NCBI GenBank assembly: GCA_903933715.1
Contig: CAIZLD010000017.1
Location: 1-64,000 of the forward strand
DNA from: an uncultured Spartobacteria bacterium
GTDB taxonomy: Bacteria > Verrucomicrobiota > Verrucomicrobiia > Chthoniobacterales > Chthoniobacteraceae
Reading direction: 5' to 3'
Length of the DNA stretch: 64,000 nucleotides
Positions within the stretch are counted from its first letter, which is position 1; every line of letters begins with the position of its first letter. The notes under the pieces were generated by a model that did not search any database, was not told where the DNA came from, and saw nothing but the letters and a program-made list of their open reading frames with translations. Of this stretch, positions 1 through 8,900 are shown one piece after another. The position numbers and the translations under genes are program-made.

Positions 1-101
1 CGCTCCGTTCCTTACCCTCAGCCCTGCGGGCTAAACAGGAACGAGATTGGGAACGAGGCTGGGCTTGTCTCTTTACCCATCGCTTAACGTGTGACAGCCC
101 A
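1..101. other. Intergenic stretch before the first repeat element
   Basis: No gene is supported here. The first 60 bases carry short G+C-rich pieces (a small ccctgcgggct hairpin and gggaacgag fragments) that resemble debris of the palindromic repeats seen near 32.3 kb. Confidence 0.4.
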
Positions 102-365
102 CTAGCTGAATCGACATTCAAAAGCCGCCGCAACCCGCAGGGTTGCCAGCGAATAGCCGGTGGTTGAGCGTTAGCGACACCACCGGTCAATGCAAAACCG
201 CGCCTCACCCCTAAAGGGGTGGCAGAAAACTAGGCGATGGCTCTGCCACCCCTTTGGGGGTGAATTCTTCCAACACCTCATCCGGTGGTGTCGCTAACGC
301 TCAACCACCGGCTATGGGCTTCAAACCCTTTGGGTTTGGCTCGATCTGAATGTCGATTCAGCCTA
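102..365. repeat. ~260 bp nested inverted-repeat element, copy 1
   Basis: The element has three layers. The outer ends carry gctgaatcgacattca in opposite orientations. A perfect 34-bp inverted repeat (153-186 and 282-315, atagccggtggttgagcg...) encloses a ~95-bp core with its own caccccttt/aaaggggtg hairpins. A second copy lies at 46721-46979. The right outer arm reaches the stop codon of the minus-strand gene that ends at 363, so the element appears to supply that gene's TAG. No coding capacity is apparent; the track ORF at 285-818 is antisense noise. Confidence 0.85.
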
Positions 366-947
366 ATCCTTAAGGGTGAGTTTGCGGGCCAGCTTCATGT
401 CCGTTTTGAGGACGTTATCATGGACCACGACGACCACGGTGTATTCACCCAGCGGGTCGATGGCCTCGAAACTGATCACGCCGCGATCTTTGGCCAGATA
501 GACCAACTCTGGCGCGGGCGGAGTTCCTTTCCAGGCCACGCGCTGCTTGTCAGCCAGACAGACATTGGCGCCCGGGGTGATGAGAAACAAATCAAAGGTG
601 ACATCGCTGGAGCATTTTGGCTTGAGCGAGTTTGCTGTCACGACCCGCCGGATTCCCGGGTTGGCCAAAAACAATGCGAAATAAACCGGCGTATTCCGTT
701 TGATTTCGGTGATCGGTTTCAGGTTGCGAAGCATACCGGTTTTCATCCAGCCGGCAAAGATCTGCTCGTCGGCAGTCAACCAAAATTGGGCCGAAACCCC
801 GTTCTTGGTTTCCATTGAGCGAATCTGGGTAACCGTTTGGTCTGACTCCATGTTCTTCGAAAGAATATCTGCCCACCCCCCTTGGAAAGGGAGAATACAA
901 AGCCCTGCAACGGCCAGTAACTTGAGCATCGGTTTTCGAATCAACAT
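363..947 (-). CDS. Secreted protein of unknown function
   Basis: I do not recognise the family. The protein is about 194 residues. From the ATG at 947 it begins MLIRKPMLKLLAVAG, a basic stretch followed by a hydrophobic core ending near GGWA, which looks like a Sec signal peptide with cleavage about residue 26. I chose this start because the longer track ORF (from 1019) would run inside valS. The mature part is mixed beta-like with one pair of cysteines (KPKCSSD, ANVCLAD) that could form a disulfide. It starts 17 bases after valS and is probably co-transcribed with it. Its stop codon lies in the edge of the repeat element. A periplasmic or exported location is inferred. Confidence 0.6.
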   Translation of the reverse strand: MLIRKPMLKLLAVAGLCILPFQGGWADILSKNMESDQTVTQIRSMETKNGVSAQFWLTADEQIFAGWMKTGMLRNLKPITEIKRNTPVYFALFLANPGIRRVVTANSLKPKCSSDVTFDLFLITPGANVCLADKQRVAWKGTPPAPELVYLAKDRGVISFEAIDPLGEYTVVVVVHDNVLKTDMKLARKLTLKD

Positions 948-964
948 GGGCAGGCAGTCCCGTC

Positions 965-3601
965 CTAAGCTCCCAGAGTTTGCTCCATTTTTTGGAGTTG
1001 CGCCAGCTTTTCGCTCCAATCAATTTCGCGTTTGCGATGTTCATCGACCACGGCGGCGGGGGCGTTCTGGACAAAATTGGAGTTGGAAAGCTTTTTGCGG
1101 ACGGTGACCAGCTCGGCCTCCACTTTGGCAATCTCTTTCTTGATCCGTTCCAGTTCCGCAGAAGCATCGACCAATCCTTCGAGCGGCAGATACAGCTCGC
1201 CCAGGGGGGTCAACACCCCGGGTTCGCCTCGCGCGGGCTCGTAATCGGGTTGCAGCCCGACGGATTCCGCATTGATGAGCCGTGCAAACGTTTCGCTTTC
1301 CTGGGCGACCCATTCCGGCTGCGGTTTGAGATGGAAACGGGCTTTCTTGTTGGAAGGAATCCGCACTTCGGCCCGCAGATTGCGCGCCAGTCGCACCGCC
1401 TGGTAAACCGAGGCCGCCCGTTCGCTGCCAGAGGCAAGCCGCTGAGGGGCGATCCCGGCCAGCAAGTCGGCGTTGGGCCATGCGGCATACATCAGGTGTT
1501 CCCTCCCGTGTTGAGGCGCTTGGAACCCGAAAGTGGCCCAGAGTTCCGCCGCTAAATGAGGCATAAACGGTTGCAACAAACGGAGAAAATGCGAGAGCAC
1601 AAAATCCATCACCGCGAGCGCCGAGGCTTTGGCCGACGGGTCTTCGCTGAAGATTTCGGTTTTGGCGGCTTCCACGTAATTATCGCAATACTCGCTCCAG
1701 AAGAAGTCATAGAGCGACTGCGCGACTTCGTTGAAGCGGTATTCGTCGTAAGCGGCATTGACGTTGACAATCAACGCCTGGAGTTTGCTTAAAATATCAA
1801 GCGAGTAGCTCGAGAGCGGCAATCCCTCGAGATTGACCTCCGGCGCGCTCGGCCCGTGCATCTGGCGGAACCGGGCGGCGTTCCACAGTTTGTTGGCAAA
1901 GTTGCGGCCTTCCTCGACTTGTTTTTCGTCGAAACGGATGTCCTGACCTTGCGGCGCGATGCGCAGCAGGCCAAACCGGATACCGTCCGCCCCGTATTTG
2001 GCGATCAAATCGAGCGGATCGGGCGAGTTGCCCAGCGACTTGGACATTTTGCGGCCCGACATGTCGCGGATCAACCCGGTGAAAAAGACGTTGGCAAACG
2101 GCTCCTGGCCGGTGAACTCGTACCCCGCCATGATCATCCGGGCGACCCAGAAGAAAATGATATCCGGGCCGGTCACCAGGTCGGCAGTTGGGTAAAACTT
2201 GGCGCGCGTTTCGGCGTCCATCGTGGCAAACGGCCAGAGCCAGGAGGAGAACCAGGTGTCAAGCACGTCTTCCTCCTGGGTCCAGTTTTCCGGATCGGCC
2301 GGAGCCGTGGTGTCCACATGCACACAGGCGGGGTTATCGTTGCGGTACCAGACCGGGATGCGGTGCCCCCACCAAAGCTGGCGGCTGATGCACCAATCCT
2401 GAATGTTCTGCATCCAATGGTCGTAGACGTGCGCCCAACGTTCCGGGCGGAATTTCACGATCCCGCTGTTGACGGCTTCGAGCGATTTGTCCACCTGCGG
2501 GTATTTGAGGAACCACTGTTCGCTTAAGCGCGGCTCGATCGGCACATCGGCCCGCTCGGAATAGCCGACGTTGTTCTGATACGGCTCTTCTCTGACCATC
2601 AACCCCATCTCGCGAAGCTTCTCGACCGCCGCTTTGCGTGCGGCAAACCGGTCCATCCCCGCAAATTCCGGCCCCGCCAGCTCGTTCAGCGTGGCGTTGG
2701 GGTGGAAAACGTCGATCACTTCGAGCCCGTGGCGCTGGCCGATCTCAAAGTCGGCCTTGTCGTGGGCTGGCGTCACCTTGAGCACGCCGGTTCCAAAAGT
2801 CGGGTCAATATGTTCGTCGCCGATGATCGGGATGGCCGCCTTCGGGAACGGGCGCCAGACGTGGCTCCCGATCAAATGCTTGTAACGTTCGTCGTGGGGG
2901 TGAACCGCAACGGCGGTATCGCCCATCAGCGTCTCGGGCCTCGTGGTGGCGATCTCCAGGAATTGCCCCGGATGTTCCACCAGCTCGTACTTCATGTGGT
3001 AGAGCGAGCCGTTTTGCGGCTTCATGATCACCTCTTCGTCCGAAAGCGCCGTGAGCGAAACCGGGCACCAGTTGACCATCCGTTTGCCGCGGTAAATAAG
3101 CCCCTTGTTGTAGAGCTTGACGAAAACCTCCTGCACCTGCCGGGAATAATCGGCATCCATCGTGAACCGTTCGCGAGCCCAATCGCAGGTGCATCCGAGC
3201 TTTTTGAGCTGCGCGATGATGATCCCGCCATGCTTCTCTTTCCATTCCAGAACACGCTCCAGGAACGCCTCGCGACCGAGATCCCGGCGCGTTTTGCCTT
3301 CCTCCTTGCGCAGTTTACGTTCCACCACCGTCTGGGTGGCGATCCCGGCGTGGTCAGTCCCCGGCAGCCAGAGCACTTCGCGACCCAGCATCCTGGCGCG
3401 GCGCGCCAGGATATCCTGGATCGTGTTGTTGAGCACATGGCCCAGCGTCAACATCCCGGTGACGTTGGGCGGCGGGATGACAATACTGTAGGCAGGCTTG
3501 GGCGAGGCAGGATCGGCCGCAAAGCAACGGTCTTCCAGCCAACGCGCGTACCATTTTTCTTCAACTGCTTGAGGTTCGTAAGCTTTCGAAATTTCTGACA
3601 T
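965..3601 (-). CDS. valS: Valyl-tRNA synthetase
   Basis: Class I aminoacyl-tRNA synthetase that charges tRNA-Val in the cytoplasm. The 878-residue length is normal for bacterial ValRS. Near residue 45 is the signature PPPNVTGMLTLGHVLNN, in which the first histidine of the HIGH box is threonine. The KMSKS loop is intact (GRKMSKSLGNSPDPLD, about residue 525). Editing-domain (TTRPETLMGD) and zinc-free core motifs are visible, and the last ~70 residues form the ValRS C-terminal coiled-coil arm (ELERIKKEIAKVEAEL). It is followed closely by a secreted-protein gene on the same strand and preceded by a small membrane-protein gene. Confidence 0.97.
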   Translation of the reverse strand: MSEISKAYEPQAVEEKWYARWLEDRCFAADPASPKPAYSIVIPPPNVTGMLTLGHVLNNTIQDILARRARMLGREVLWLPGTDHAGIATQTVVERKLRKEEGKTRRDLGREAFLERVLEWKEKHGGIIIAQLKKLGCTCDWARERFTMDADYSRQVQEVFVKLYNKGLIYRGKRMVNWCPVSLTALSDEEVIMKPQNGSLYHMKYELVEHPGQFLEIATTRPETLMGDTAVAVHPHDERYKHLIGSHVWRPFPKAAIPIIGDEHIDPTFGTGVLKVTPAHDKADFEIGQRHGLEVIDVFHPNATLNELAGPEFAGMDRFAARKAAVEKLREMGLMVREEPYQNNVGYSERADVPIEPRLSEQWFLKYPQVDKSLEAVNSGIVKFRPERWAHVYDHWMQNIQDWCISRQLWWGHRIPVWYRNDNPACVHVDTTAPADPENWTQEEDVLDTWFSSWLWPFATMDAETRAKFYPTADLVTGPDIIFFWVARMIMAGYEFTGQEPFANVFFTGLIRDMSGRKMSKSLGNSPDPLDLIAKYGADGIRFGLLRIAPQGQDIRFDEKQVEEGRNFANKLWNAARFRQMHGPSAPEVNLEGLPLSSYSLDILSKLQALIVNVNAAYDEYRFNEVAQSLYDFFWSEYCDNYVEAAKTEIFSEDPSAKASALAVMDFVLSHFLRLLQPFMPHLAAELWATFGFQAPQHGREHLMYAAWPNADLLAGIAPQRLASGSERAASVYQAVRLARNLRAEVRIPSNKKARFHLKPQPEWVAQESETFARLINAESVGLQPDYEPARGEPGVLTPLGELYLPLEGLVDASAELERIKKEIAKVEAELVTVRKKLSNSNFVQNAPAAVVDEHRKREIDWSEKLAQLQKMEQTLGA

Positions 3602-3666
3602 GGATCGCCAGATTTTCGGCGAAACTTCGCACTTGGCAATCCTGGACTTGCAAACCGCTACGCTTT

Positions 3667-3963
3667 TTAGCGATGACTGCGGTCAAACATCATCTTGGCG
3701 ATGAGCAAGCCGATAATCGCCAGCGCTCCGCCCAGGTAAAGCATCGGATGGTCACGGATGGAGTCTTCCAACTGCTCCTCCCAGTCTGAAACCGCCTTTT
3801 GGCCACGCTCCCAGCTTTCTTTGGTTTGCTCTGCAAGGGCGCTGGCCTGGTCGGCGATGGCGCTGGCCTGGTCCTTTACCGTTTCCTGCAACTGCCCGGC
3901 CGTATCTTGCAAACCGTGCATTCTACGACTAAAACGTCCGCGAAAAGTTTTTTCTCGATTCAT
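3667..3963 (-). CDS. Small tail-anchored membrane protein, DUF883/YqjD-like
   Basis: A 98-residue protein with a basic N-terminus (NREKTFRGRFSRR), a heptad-like stretch rich in Ala, Gln and Asp (DQASAIADQASALAEQ) and a C-terminal membrane segment (LYLGGALAIIGLLIAKMMF) after DHPM. This layout matches ElaB/YqjD/DUF883 proteins, which are inner-membrane proteins with a cytoplasmic helical region, some associated with ribosomes in stationary phase. The ATG at 3963 is preceded by a purine-rich AGGGGG on its strand. The family link rests on architecture and the DHP-TM motif, not a search. It lies 65 bases upstream of valS. Confidence 0.6.
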   Translation of the reverse strand: MNREKTFRGRFSRRMHGLQDTAGQLQETVKDQASAIADQASALAEQTKESWERGQKAVSDWEEQLEDSIRDHPMLYLGGALAIIGLLIAKMMFDRSHR

Positions 3964-4089
3964 TTGGACCCCCTTTTTTCTCTAAAAATAAATCGGGGCG
4001 AAGATTCAAATTGGCTGGCAGGCGCGATATTGGGATCAAAAGCCGTTGTCAACGGATCAAAGTTCACCTAATCTGAATAAACTCCTCCC

Positions 4090-4740
4090 ATGAAAATCCT
4101 TCGTTTGCATTCCCCGAAGCTGGCCACCCCGGCTTTTACCCTGATCGAGTTACTGGTGGTCATCTCGATTATCGCCGTCCTCGCCAGCCTTTCCATCCCC
4201 GCCGTCACCGGTGTGATGGTGAACGCGCGCAAAGCCCAAGCGAGAAATGACATGGCGCAAATTGCCAGCGCGATCAAATTATATTATGCGGAATACGGGC
4301 GTTACCCGATTGATCCGGCGCTCAACGAAACCACGGATGTGGCCTATGGCGGCGTAGATACAGCGAAAGGGAACCAACAAATCGTATCCGCTCTGCGTTA
4401 CAAGCCGATTGGAGTCACACAAACCACGCTGGATTCCATCAACCCGCGTCAGATCAAATTCATCGAACCCAAAGTGGCAGAGTCAACCAAAGGCTGCGTC
4501 AACATTTCGAGCGGGAAATGGTATGATCCTTGGGGGACGCAGTACATCATCTTTATCGACTCGAATTATGAGGATGACATCAAGGCATCCCTTGCGTTCT
4601 CGAACATGCCCGATCCGTCGGCGAGTGTCGGAGTAGCTTCCGTGGGTTATTATTACGTGAAGAATAAAACAAAACCGGCCGATTCCCTGGCAACCGCGAG
4701 AGCATACGACTCAAAAACCGACTTGCTTTCCTGGCAATAA
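4090..4740 (+). CDS. Type II secretion / type IV pilus-like pseudopilin (GspG-like)
   Basis: A 216-residue protein with a class III prepilin signal. A short leader with basic residues leads to ATPAFTLIELLVVISIIAVLASL, where a PilD-type peptidase would cut before the Phe and N-methylate it. The following helix (ARNDMAQIASAIKLYYAEYGRYP) is the usual pseudopilin stem, with the GspG-like YYxxxGxYP turn. The globular part contains WYDPWGTQY, typical of major pseudopilins. It stands alone here, with no secretion genes beside it, as is common for the many orphan prepilin-like genes of Verrucomicrobiota and Planctomycetota. The leader is unusually long for GspG. Confidence 0.8.
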   Translation: MKILRLHSPKLATPAFTLIELLVVISIIAVLASLSIPAVTGVMVNARKAQARNDMAQIASAIKLYYAEYGRYPIDPALNETTDVAYGGVDTAKGNQQIVSALRYKPIGVTQTTLDSINPRQIKFIEPKVAESTKGCVNISSGKWYDPWGTQYIIFIDSNYEDDIKASLAFSNMPDPSASVGVASVGYYYVKNKTKPADSLATARAYDSKTDLLSWQ

Positions 4741-4846
4741 CCTGCGCATTCTTTGCGCTCGCTTTTTAGCAGGTTGGGAGTCGGGATTAAAATACCGGGC
4801 CGGGAAATGGAAATTTAGGGACTGCTGGAAAGAAAAGATTTTTAAA

Positions 4847-4920
4847 GCGGGTGTAGTTCAATGGTAGAACGGCAGCTTCCCAAGCTGCATACGAGGGTTC
4901 GATTCCCTTCACCCGCTCCA
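4847..4920 (+). tRNA. tRNA-Gly (anticodon CCC)
   Basis: A full 74-base cloverleaf. The acceptor stem gcgggtg pairs with cacccgc. The anticodon stem gcagc/gctgc encloses loop ttcccaa, giving anticodon CCC at 4879-4881. The T arm contains ggttcgattccc. The 3' CCA is encoded. Confidence 0.95.
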
Positions 4921-4987
4921 CTCTTAAATACTGTCTATATCAAAGTTTGGGGACAGATTTGGGGTTTAAGGTGGGACTGATGCCGGA

Positions 4988-5818
4988 TCAAGGAGCTTTT
5001 TTCTTCCGGAATCTGATAGGAGACACTCCTGATAACCGCCGAAACCAATTGCAGAAATACTGGGGGGATAACCCGCACAGGTCCGCAATTTCCTTGATCG
5101 AGAATGCCGGATCGGAAAGCAGATCGCACGCGCGATCGTAGAGGATTTTATCCAGATACTCGCTTGGAGTGCAGCCAACGTGCTCACGAAAGAGACGGTA
5201 AAGAGTAACTCGGCTAACCCCCAGTTTTTGGGCCAGTTCGCTCACATTCGGCAGCTTGGGTGTCGTATTTTCTATAAAGCTACGAGCTTGGTCAATCAGC
5301 GGTATGGATACTCCTAAAGAGGAATTGTCGTTCCTGGTCATGTGGATGCTGGAGAGCAACTCCCAACCAGAGGCATAGGGCACGAAAGGTTCCTCAGGAT
5401 AACTTTGAAGGTTACGAAAGATCTTGCGGATCCGCATTTCGAGCGAATCTATATCGCTGATATGGATTAAAGGGTGTTTCACGGAGACCCCCATCAGCTT
5501 CAAACTGGTATCAACGGCAGTCCCGCAGATTTTTCCCCAGAAATATTCCCACGGCTGCTCTCCCTTATTGTAGTAATGGACGCGCTGGCCAGGAAAGAAA
5601 AACATGGCCGTTCCGCGACCCGCGTCAAATTTCTTACCATCTACACAGAATATTCCTTCGCCTTTCGTTATGAAATGCATGAAGACAAAAGAACAGAACA
5701 GGTATGAACCGTCGTTGGGGCCGCACTTGGTCATTCCAAATTTTTCAAGGTGGAGACTGTCGGCGCCCAGCAGAAAGCTATCGCGATGCCAGAAATTGTA
5801 ATCGGAAGTGGGGAGCAT
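4988..5818 (-). CDS. AraC-family transcriptional regulator
   Basis: A 276-residue regulator. Residues ~40-110 look like an AraC-type cupin sensor (HFITKGEGIFCVDGKKF, then FFFPGQRVHYY). The C-terminal ~100 residues carry two helix-turn-helix units (VSELAQKLGVSRVTLYRLFREHVG and IKEIADLCGLSPQYFCNWFRR) followed by the usual GVSPIRFRKK ending. Such proteins bind DNA and respond to a small ligand, often a sugar, in the cytoplasm. The nearest neighbour is the hybrid kinase gene 86 bases upstream on the same strand. No sugar-use operon is adjacent, so the target is unknown. Confidence 0.9.
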   Translation of the reverse strand: MLPTSDYNFWHRDSFLLGADSLHLEKFGMTKCGPNDGSYLFCSFVFMHFITKGEGIFCVDGKKFDAGRGTAMFFFPGQRVHYYNKGEQPWEYFWGKICGTAVDTSLKLMGVSVKHPLIHISDIDSLEMRIRKIFRNLQSYPEEPFVPYASGWELLSSIHMTRNDNSSLGVSIPLIDQARSFIENTTPKLPNVSELAQKLGVSRVTLYRLFREHVGCTPSEYLDKILYDRACDLLSDPAFSIKEIADLCGLSPQYFCNWFRRLSGVSPIRFRKKKAP

Positions 5819-5904
5819 AGGGGGGCGGTAGCTTAAAGAAGTTTTCCGAACAAAATGATGCCGTTCATTATACTGTCAAGCTGGCGATTGAATGGCGATT
5901 CTGC

Positions 5905-8900
5905 TTAATTCAGGAATTGCAATAGGGCTTTGGCATTAAACTGCTCCGCAAAAGTGCGCAATTTTTGCGCTCGGAGGGGATCCAGAGAGGCGATTTCGTC
6001 GATCAGTTTTTCCACATTTTCGAAGTCCGCGAGCAAGACAGCATTTCTCAATTCCGCAAGCCATTGCTCGGACAGCCCTTGCTTTGAGAGGATATTCTCT
6101 TCGGGCTGCAGACCCAGTTCCGCGATCGGCTCTGCTTTTTCGAATCTAAATTCTGCGACGAACAGGTTTTGGAGTACGTCGATGAGTTCCTGGTATTTTA
6201 TTGGTTTTTGCAGGAAAAAGTCGGCTCCAGCAGCCAGCGCCGCTCGCTGATCATCTTCAAACGTGCTGGCAGAATTGACCACGATTTTCACCGCCCCCCC
6301 GTTTGCGCTTTTACGGATGTGCCGGATCGCTTCACAACCGTCCATTCCAGGCATGCGCATATCCATGAGAATAAGGTGGGGATTCCATGCCTTGAACTTG
6401 TTGATCGCTTCGCCTCCGGTTGCAGCTTCCCTGAGTTCAAAGCCAGCAGGGGTAAGCATGTGCATCAACAACACCCGGTTTTCTTCCTTATCATCCACGA
6501 TCAGGATGCGGCACGGTTTTTGCCCCGGATGCAAGCGCAGGCATAAGCCCGACACGCGGCTCCGTTCAGAGTCAGGAGCGGCATCGGCCCGATTTAATTT
6601 GATATGGAAGCGGAATAAGCTGCCTTTCTCCGGCTGGCTTCGCATGGTGATGTCGCCGCCCATCATCCGGATAAACTCGTGGGTGATCGCCAGGCCGAGA
6701 CCAGTGCCTCCCCCCTTTTTGCGTCCGCTTTGGGTTTGTGAAAAACGCCGGAAAAGAATCGATTGTTCCTCTTCGGAAATGCCGACGCCGGTATCTTCTA
6801 TTTCCACAATCAAACGCAACTCGTCGGGATCGCCGTCGTCCATATAAGCACGCACCGCGACCAAGCCTTCGTTGGTAAATTTCACCGCATTGCCAAGCAA
6901 ATTGAAGAGCACTTGACGCAGCTTTTGCTCATCCCCGACAACCCATCGTGGAATATGCGCGAGTTTTTCCACGGAGAGCCGCAAACGTTTGGCGGTCGTT
7001 TGCACAACAAATATTCTCTCCAAGTCCTTGAAGAGTTCATGGAGATCAAAAGTAACAGGTTTTAACGTTACCCGACCTGCTTCGATCTTTGCCATTTCCA
7101 GAATGTCATTGATCAGGGAGAGCAAAAACTTGCCACTGCGATTGATGATTTCCAAATGCTTCTGCTGCTGGGGCGTTGTGGAGGATTCGCCTTGCATCAA
7201 TTGGGTAAAACCAAGGATCGCATTCATTGGCGTGCGGATCTCATGCGACATGTTCGCAAGGAAGGCGCTCTTGGCGCGGTTTGCGGATTCTGCGGCGTCC
7301 TTGGCCTGGCGCAGTTCGATTTCTGCGGCCTTGAGTTTCCCGATGTCAACCAGCCAGCAAAGAATCCCTTTCTGGCCCTCAAACTCTGTGTTGAGAAAGG
7401 TTCCCATCGTATCCCGGATTTCCCCATGAGGCCCGGGCATTTTGAATTCCATATCCTGAACGATCCCGTTCAGGTTCAGAATCTCGAGCATCCGTGCGCG
7501 GTCTTCGAGATCGTTATAAATGCGGCGAACCGAGTCGCCCACCTTCAGATCGACAAGTTCCGCCATGCGGGGGTTGGCGAATCGGATGACGTTATCGACT
7601 GAAATGCCTACTCCCACCGGGGCGGTATCCAGCAAATGCTGGAGTTGCTCGTGCTGTTTGGCGAGCGCCTGCTCGGTCCGCTTGCGCTCGGTAATGTCTT
7701 CTTTGATTGCGGCGTAATAGGCCACCTTCCCATCAGCGTCCTTGATCGGTGTGATGACCGTCCATTCCACATAAAGATCGCCGTTCTTCTTGCGGTTGGT
7801 GTTTTCCGCCTTCCATATCTCGCCACTGCCGATGGTTTTCCAGAGGGCAACATAGACTTCCGGCGGGGTTAAACCCGATTTGAGAATCCGGGGGGTTTTA
7901 TGAAATACCTCCTCAAACGAATAACCAGTCAACTGCGTGAAAAAGGGGTTCACATACTCAATCTCCCCATTCAAATTGGTGATGAAGATGGACATCGGGG
8001 CATTCTCAATGACGCTGGAGAGCTTGCGCATTTCCAGCTCCGCGCGTTTGCGTTCGGTGATGTCGCGGCTGATCCCGATCACGCCGATCGTTTTTCCATT
8101 CGCCTCCCGGTATGGAGTTTTGATGGTGTCCACGAGTTGCCTCCGGCCATCGGCATAGGTTATCCATTCTTCATTATGCTGTGGCTGGCCGCTCTCCAGC
8201 ATGCTCCGGTCGTATTTCCTGAAGGAATCCCCGATTTCCTCGCCAAAAAGATCCCTGTCGCTTTTTCCAATGATTTCCTCCGTGGGGCGTCCCACAAATT
8301 CGGAAAAAGGCGGGTTGCAGCCCAGGTATTTGCCATCCATGTCCTTAAAGAAAATAAGGTCGGGGACGGAATCGATCAGCAGCTTTACAAAGGCGGCCTG
8401 CTGCTTGCGTTCGGCAACTTCCGCCTCCAATTCAGCCGTGCGTTCAATAACCCGCTGTTCCAATTCCTCGTTGGCTTGAACCAGCGCCTGCGCAGCCCGT
8501 TTGCGGTTGGTAATGTCATGAAGAAAAGTCACGAAAGAGTGGTCGGAGGCCCGGTATTGAACACTGACTTCGACATCAAAAAGAGACCCATCCTTGCGCC
8601 GTTGGACTGACTCAAAACGGTCGCTGCCCTGGAGCATGATTTTCTGAATGCGAGCCCCGGTTTCCTCAATGCTTTCGATGGCTTCCAAATCGGAAATACG
8701 CATCGTGAGCAGTTCCGGAGCGGCATACCCGACCATGCGGCAGTACGCCTCGTTGACTTCCAGCATGCGCCCTTCCTCGTCCACCAGAACGAAGCCGTCC
8801 ATGGCCGTATGGAGAATGGCTTTCATTCGTGATTCGCTCTCACGCAACGCTCGCTCGGCCTGCTTGCGCTCGTCTTCGCGCAGGAGACTTTCCAGGGCAA

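Noticed and set aside
5819-5904. Promoter or small RNA between the AraC and kinase genes
   Set aside because: The 86-base gap has no clear hexamers, stem or conserved element that I could defend.
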